Origin: Schistocephalus solidus
Taxonomy: Eukaryota > Platyhelminthes > Cestoda > Diphyllobothriidea > Diphyllobothriidae
NCBI GenBank assembly: GCA_017591395.1
Contig: WEDG01008814.1
Location: 62,001-126,000, forward strand
Direction of reading: 5' to 3'
Length of the DNA: 64,000 bases
Below, in pieces: positions 59,801-64,000 of this stretch. A model generated the notes under the pieces. The model ran no database searches and was not told where the DNA came from. It saw only the letters and a program-made list of their open reading frames with translations. The number at the start of each line of letters is the position of its first letter. Position 1 is the first letter of the stretch. A program made the translations under genes and the position numbers.

Positions 59801-62000
59801 CTAGATGTTGCACCATTGTCGTCATGGACAGGATTGATAGCGCAAAAGGCGAATAAATCCTCAGTGCCTGGGAGGCTAAAGTGTGGTTCCGCTACTTGCC
59901 GGAACTTTTTCATCAAACAGAACTGTGAGGCTGAATGACTGCTTCAAAGACTGAATTTGTCGTCACAGCTATAGTTTACTTGTGTAGAGGCCGTAAAAGA
60001 CACATGATCATTTCTGGATGTGAGCATACAAAGGCTAAGCAGGGGTGACTTTACGACAAGGGTGATTAGAGAATTACATGATGTCAAGATAATTCTTGCT
60101 CATGGAAGGAACCATCCTCCATCTTACCTATGGAGCTTCTTTCGAACACTCTTTCACTGGTCCTATCGTCGTTACGGCAGGGACGATCTACTTGGGAAAT
60201 AACTGACTAACATATATCGGTTGTTTCGGTCTAACGGATAGCTGATCAGTTTTGTGAAGAACTGCCTCAGGTGTCAGACAAAACCCCACCTCAAAAGGGG
60301 AAATCGTGTCACAGATAAATCCTGTTGGTATCCGCATCGTTTAAAATCCAGCACCCTCCCTGCACGCAGCATTATCTGTGATAAACAAACCCCTTCTAAG
60401 TAATCAATCATATCTAATGCGCCAATTTCTCCTGCGTGCATGTTGGCCATACGGGTCGACACCTGGACACATATAACGAACACGCACTTGCTGTTCGTTG
60501 GCAGGACTATCGTAGCAGTTTAAGTTCCCAGAGAGACCCTGGCAGCTACGATCTTCTGACCCGGTTCCGTATGAGAAAAGAAGTGGGACTTCAGTTGGGA
60601 GAATAGTTTATTTTGCACAGAACTATCGGAGAAGGGGTTGGAAGAAGTTGGCAGCCAGAAGATGGCACGACCGTAACTGCGAGTGCGGCGTCAACCAAAT
60701 GTTATAAAGTGGTGAGGCAATGTGTGAGTCGGCCCTGAAAGTGATTCACCGAGACTCCGACAGGCATTGGGGCGCACGTACATATAGTCCCGATAGGTTC
60801 AATGTTGCAACAAGCGCATGGAGATGGTTCACTACAAACCCCCCTGTCATTCGCATTGCGCGTGCACTCTAGTGCGACCCCAGTTCAATCGGGATGATGA
60901 CGAGGTGTTCTCTATGTCCAAAGCACAAAATGAGCACGAGAACTTTCCGAGGTTTGATATCCCAATGCGGACAGGAGCAATCGCCGCGTTGACTTAGATG
61001 CTCACTACGCGGGTATGTGATCATGGAACAGTGACCTCCGCTCTCATCCCGAGTTCATCCGAAACGTTTAATCGATTCAAAATTAGATCTGCTAGTCAGA
61101 AGTGGAAAACGCTTTGTAGTCCCTCCTTATAAAAATGCTTGGATTTGCCTATTCGCAAAATACTCTCTTGTATCTAAGCCACCAAAATTTAGCGTTCGTT
61201 TTCGAATGCCACTTTGCTTAGTGTTGATTCGTTGGTAGTGAATTTTACGGTCGTTTGCTCACTTTTTCACGTTGAATGACAGAACAAAAGCACCTGAACA
61301 TTTTCTTACCAAATGTGAGATAAGTTAGACAGCAGTCATAAAATGGTTCTCCTCCCGTAGGAAACCAAATGTTTGCCTGTTTACAATGAATATTCTGATT
61401 GGAACCCAACACTTGACCATAATTAAAGCCGCCTGGCCATTTACGGCTGGAGCAGCCCCATCAGGGTTAACCGAGGCCGATCTTTGAACAGCCTTGACAA
61501 AGCCTTTTAGAAAGCACAAGTTTTATCCTCTAGAGGCGGGGATAAGATCCCAGAAGCAGCTCGTAGACTTCAGGTGGTTGATTGCAAGATATTGGAAAAT
61601 ATAATTTTTACTATCAAGCAATGCCTTATTGTCTGAGGTCCTGCGTAATAACGCATACCATATGCATTACGGAGATTGGCGCGCGGGCATGCAAAAGGGT
61701 GCCAATTCAGTTGGTGGGGTAGAAATCATATGGAAATTTAGTGACGCCCAGACAGAGAACTTTATGTGCTTCCTTTCTGCAATCGGGGATTTATGTTTCT
61801 CTCGGAGTGCTTGTGCCATTTAAAGTCGTATGATGGGAAGCCATAGAAGTCAAGCCTTGCATGAAAATGTCGGTCATCGCGTATCTGGTAAGGTTATCGC
61901 TCCAGGAATGCTTAGTATATGAATTCACGTACTCCTGTCGACTGCAGGGATAGATCCGGGCACGATGCACGTTATTTGAGCAGCGCATTTACACATGGGG
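59801..62000. other. No gene recognised
   Basis: No supported frame, no shared repeat seen. The short frames at 60020-60202 and 61629-61823 match nothing I know. Confidence 0.4.
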
Positions 62001-62004
62001 CTGT

Positions 62005-62075
62005 GGTGGCGCGCCTAGTTGCGGTTTCACCCCGATCCCACTACTTGCCTTCTTGACTGTCATGACGCAGGGCCA
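62005..62075 (-). repeat. Fragment of the unclassified repeat family
   Basis: GTGGTGGCGCGCCTAG and TGCCTTCTTGACTGTCATGA match the 3' end of the inverted copy at 9346-9440 (GTGGTGGCACGCCTAGG, TTCTTGACTCTGTC). Confidence 0.45.
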
Positions 62076-62087
62076 AAGTTTGTAATC

Positions 62088-62312
62088 CAGGCCAGTTAGG
62101 CACCCTGTTCTGATCGCTTCGCCAGCCCCAACTCTGGTTAAGCATGATTCAGCGATGACACCCCACTAGCCACTTCAAATAATAGGTAAGTCGAAGCCAC
62201 CACACTCGACGAATGGGTGTGCGGCTGGTATAAGAGCACCAATCCTGTTTCAGCACGTAAAAATAGGACTTTCATGCGAGTTCAAGAACTACCTAGTAGT
62301 ATCATTCCAGTT
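62088..62312 (+). repeat. Uninterrupted copy of the repeat at 57.7 kb
   Basis: Contains the two flanks of the 57.7-kb repeat with 27 bases (62214-62240) between them instead of the Penelope-like insert. It represents the pre-insertion arrangement of the family. Confidence 0.8.
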
Positions 62313-62627
62313 CACCGTCCCTGTGCCATCTTTGCTTCGAGATACACGGAAAGGACGGCTGAACTGTCGTACGCATGGTAAACGCGCAGGAACTGAGGAA
62401 TTGCGTTCCAGAAATGTGAAATTCACATATGATTCGTGTGACTGTGGAACTTTGTATAAACACTGGACTTTGTTTTAAGTTAATTTTTCCCAACACTCAT
62501 AGATCCCTTTTCTTCTTCCTCTTTCCTGAGAATCGGCTTATTTTTCGCCATCAGGTCCAAAAGTATGGCACAGAACTGCTTTCATTATCACCTGTCTAGT
62601 GTTTGCTGTATGCTCGCCCGGAATGTA
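62313..62627. other. No gene recognised
   Basis: Short spacer between the repeat at 62.1-62.3 kb and the RTE 5' end, with no supported frame. Confidence 0.4.
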
Positions 62628-64000
62628 GGGGTACTCGTTAAGAGCAGCACCACACAGATAGCATTTGGTCACTCCGTTTGTCTCGTTCAGGTGGTGAATG
62701 CTTCTGTGGCCGCCTCTAAATGGTACCCAACTCTCACCTGTGGCTCCTCGAAGTTTGGTTCTTACCAGCGGCCAGCCCCTAGGCAACCGTCATGACCGGC
62801 GGGCTAAACCAGGTGAGGGTCTCTAGTGTTGTGTGTGCCTCCACACCCGGTATGTTTGACTCCCGAACTTCCCACCTCCCCCCTCTCAAAAAGTCCTACG
62901 GTGGGGGCGACAGCAACCCCGTAGGCAGCCCAGGCTAACTCGGGTCTCTCTCCCACAAAAACAAAACCGTGACTCATAGTGGAGTTCGGCAGCCATCTGG
63001 GATGTCCGAGCAGCCCTATTTAAGGACAGCGCTGCTTGCCTCCTCGCGGAGGAAGGGGCTAGAAAAGGTGCCCTATACAAATGCTGGGTCTCACGTCTTC
63101 TGCAGCTGACCACTGTTCGCAGATCGCAAAATACGCGGTCGTAAAACTCAAGCAAACAACAATACCCCCCGTCCCCACCCCCTCACCATACCCTCCAGGC
63201 TGCTCGGGTGAGTCCACTCACACTAGCAGCCTGGAATGTTCATTCCCTTTTAAAAAACCATCCGGAATGGAAGACGGCGCTAGTCACTCGGGAACTGGTG
63301 CGCTACAAGGTGGACATTGCTGCTCTCAGCGAGACCCGATTCTCTGAACAGGGTTAGTGGGAGCAGGTGGGTACCGGCTTCAGCTTCTGCTGGAGCGGCC
63401 GGCCAAAGGCATAGCGAAGTGACGCTGGTGTTGCCTTTGCCATCCGGAATGACATCATGGGAGGTCTGCCCTGTCTGTAGCAGGATATCTATGATTGCCT
63501 GATGAGCCTCCACCTGCCTCTTCTGGGAGACAAGTTCGCCACCATTATCAGCGCCTACGCTCCCCCAATGACGAGCTCTGATGCGGCGAAAGACAAATTC
63601 TAAGAGGACCTGCACGCCCTGCTGGCGATTGTGCCGAAGGTGGACAAGTTAATTGTCCTAGGTGACTTCAACGCTCGCGTCGGGACGGACCACGCTGCCT
63701 GGCAGGAGTGCTTGGTTCCCACGGTCTCGGTAGCTGTTACGATAACAGCCTCCTTCTTCTGCGAACTTGTGCGGAACATGGTCTCCTGCTGACCAACACC
63801 TTCTTTCGCCTTCCGACGCGGGAGAAGGCCAAGTGGATGCACCCTCGGTCGCGGCGCTGGCAGCTGCTGGACTATGTTCTCGTCCGGAGGCGAGATTGAC
63901 AGGACGTGCTGGTAACCAAGGCGATCGACGATGCCGATGGTTGGACAGATCACCGCCTCGTCATCTCCCAGATGAGGCTCCGACTGCAACTCCGACGAAG
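62628..64000 (+). mobile_element. RTE-like LINE, 5' UTR and endonuclease, cut by the window end
   Basis: A 5' UTR at 62628-63220 matches the inverted copy at 36412-35820, including TGCTACC-type start, CACCTGTGGCTCCTCGAAG, CTCAAAAAGTCCTACGG and GTTTGACTCCCGAACTTCCC. Then the endonuclease: [18 protein letters not shown] and a stop, [33 protein letters not shown] and a stop, [20 protein letters not shown] (catalytic motif intact here), then a frameshift at about 63707 and a second-frame continuation. RT may follow beyond position 64000. Confidence 0.85.
63225..63999 (+). pseudogene. RTE-like endonuclease, catalytic motif kept but interrupted
   Basis: Stops follow [19 protein letters not shown] and AAKDKF. 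A one-base loss near 63707 (GCCTGGCAGGAGTGC) moves the frame before [10 protein letters not shown]. It is the least mutated of the three endonucleases at the GDFNARVG site but still not translatable. Confidence 0.8.

Noticed and set aside
59647..59916. 89-codon minus-strand frame
   Set aside because: Overlaps the SINE copy at 59600-59800 and shows no family signal.

Overview
The window is eukaryotic genomic DNA that is gene-poor and full of decayed retroelements. Long introns with GT..AG ends split the only recognisable host gene. The retroelement mix is CR1-like LINEs, RTE-like LINEs that carry C2H2 zinc fingers at the C-terminus, Penelope-like GIY-YIG fragments, a Ty3/gypsy element and tRNA-headed SINEs. 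Together with the protein flavour, this suggests a flatworm, most likely a diphyllobothriidean tapeworm (Spirometra, Schistocephalus or Dibothriocephalus type). The taxon is an inference from remembered families; nothing here proves it. I see no rRNA gene, no clean functional tRNA gene and no CRISPR.

Layout. 1-8.2 kb: on the minus strand, four exons encode the N-terminal half (about TM1-TM5) of an oxalate/formate-antiporter-like MFS transporter. A SINE lies at 1.05-1.35 kb and a duplicated exon-like segment lies in the last intron. 9.3-9.6 kb: an unclassified repeat, followed by weak LINE-like remnants to 11.7 kb. 12.4-15.5 kb: a plus-strand Ty3/gypsy pol broken by stops and frameshifts. 17.4 kb: a second SINE. 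19.6-22.6 kb: on the plus strand, four exons encode the C-terminal part (about TM6-TM10) of the same transporter. The two halves face away from each other, yet the splice phase fits across the gap. 22.8-24.6 kb: a Penelope-like fragment and a CR1-like fragment. 27.3-28.0 kb: a minus-strand CR1-like fragment. 30.1-34.3 kb: a near-complete CR1-like LINE. 35.0-36.4 kb: the 5' half of an RTE element (minus). 38.15-42.1 kb: a near-complete RTE element (plus). 42.7-45.7 kb: an older CR1-like copy. 46.0-47.1 kb: an older RTE fragment. 51.7-55.2 kb: a possible host gene for a membrane protein with Ser/Pro/Arg-rich and coiled-coil regions. 57.7-58.2 kb: a repeat interrupted by a short Penelope-like insert, with an uninterrupted relative at 62.1-62.3 kb. 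59.4-59.8 kb: two SINE copies in inverted orientation. 62.6-64.0 kb: the 5' half of another RTE element, running off the window.

The strongest observation is the split transporter. Eight exons, each read once, make one protein in order if the left part of the window is flipped. That implies either an inversion that broke the gene or an assembly orientation error. The last exon also carries a +1 frameshift. All autonomous retroelements seen are disabled: RT or endonuclease catalytic residues are lost in several, and stops or frameshifts occur in all.
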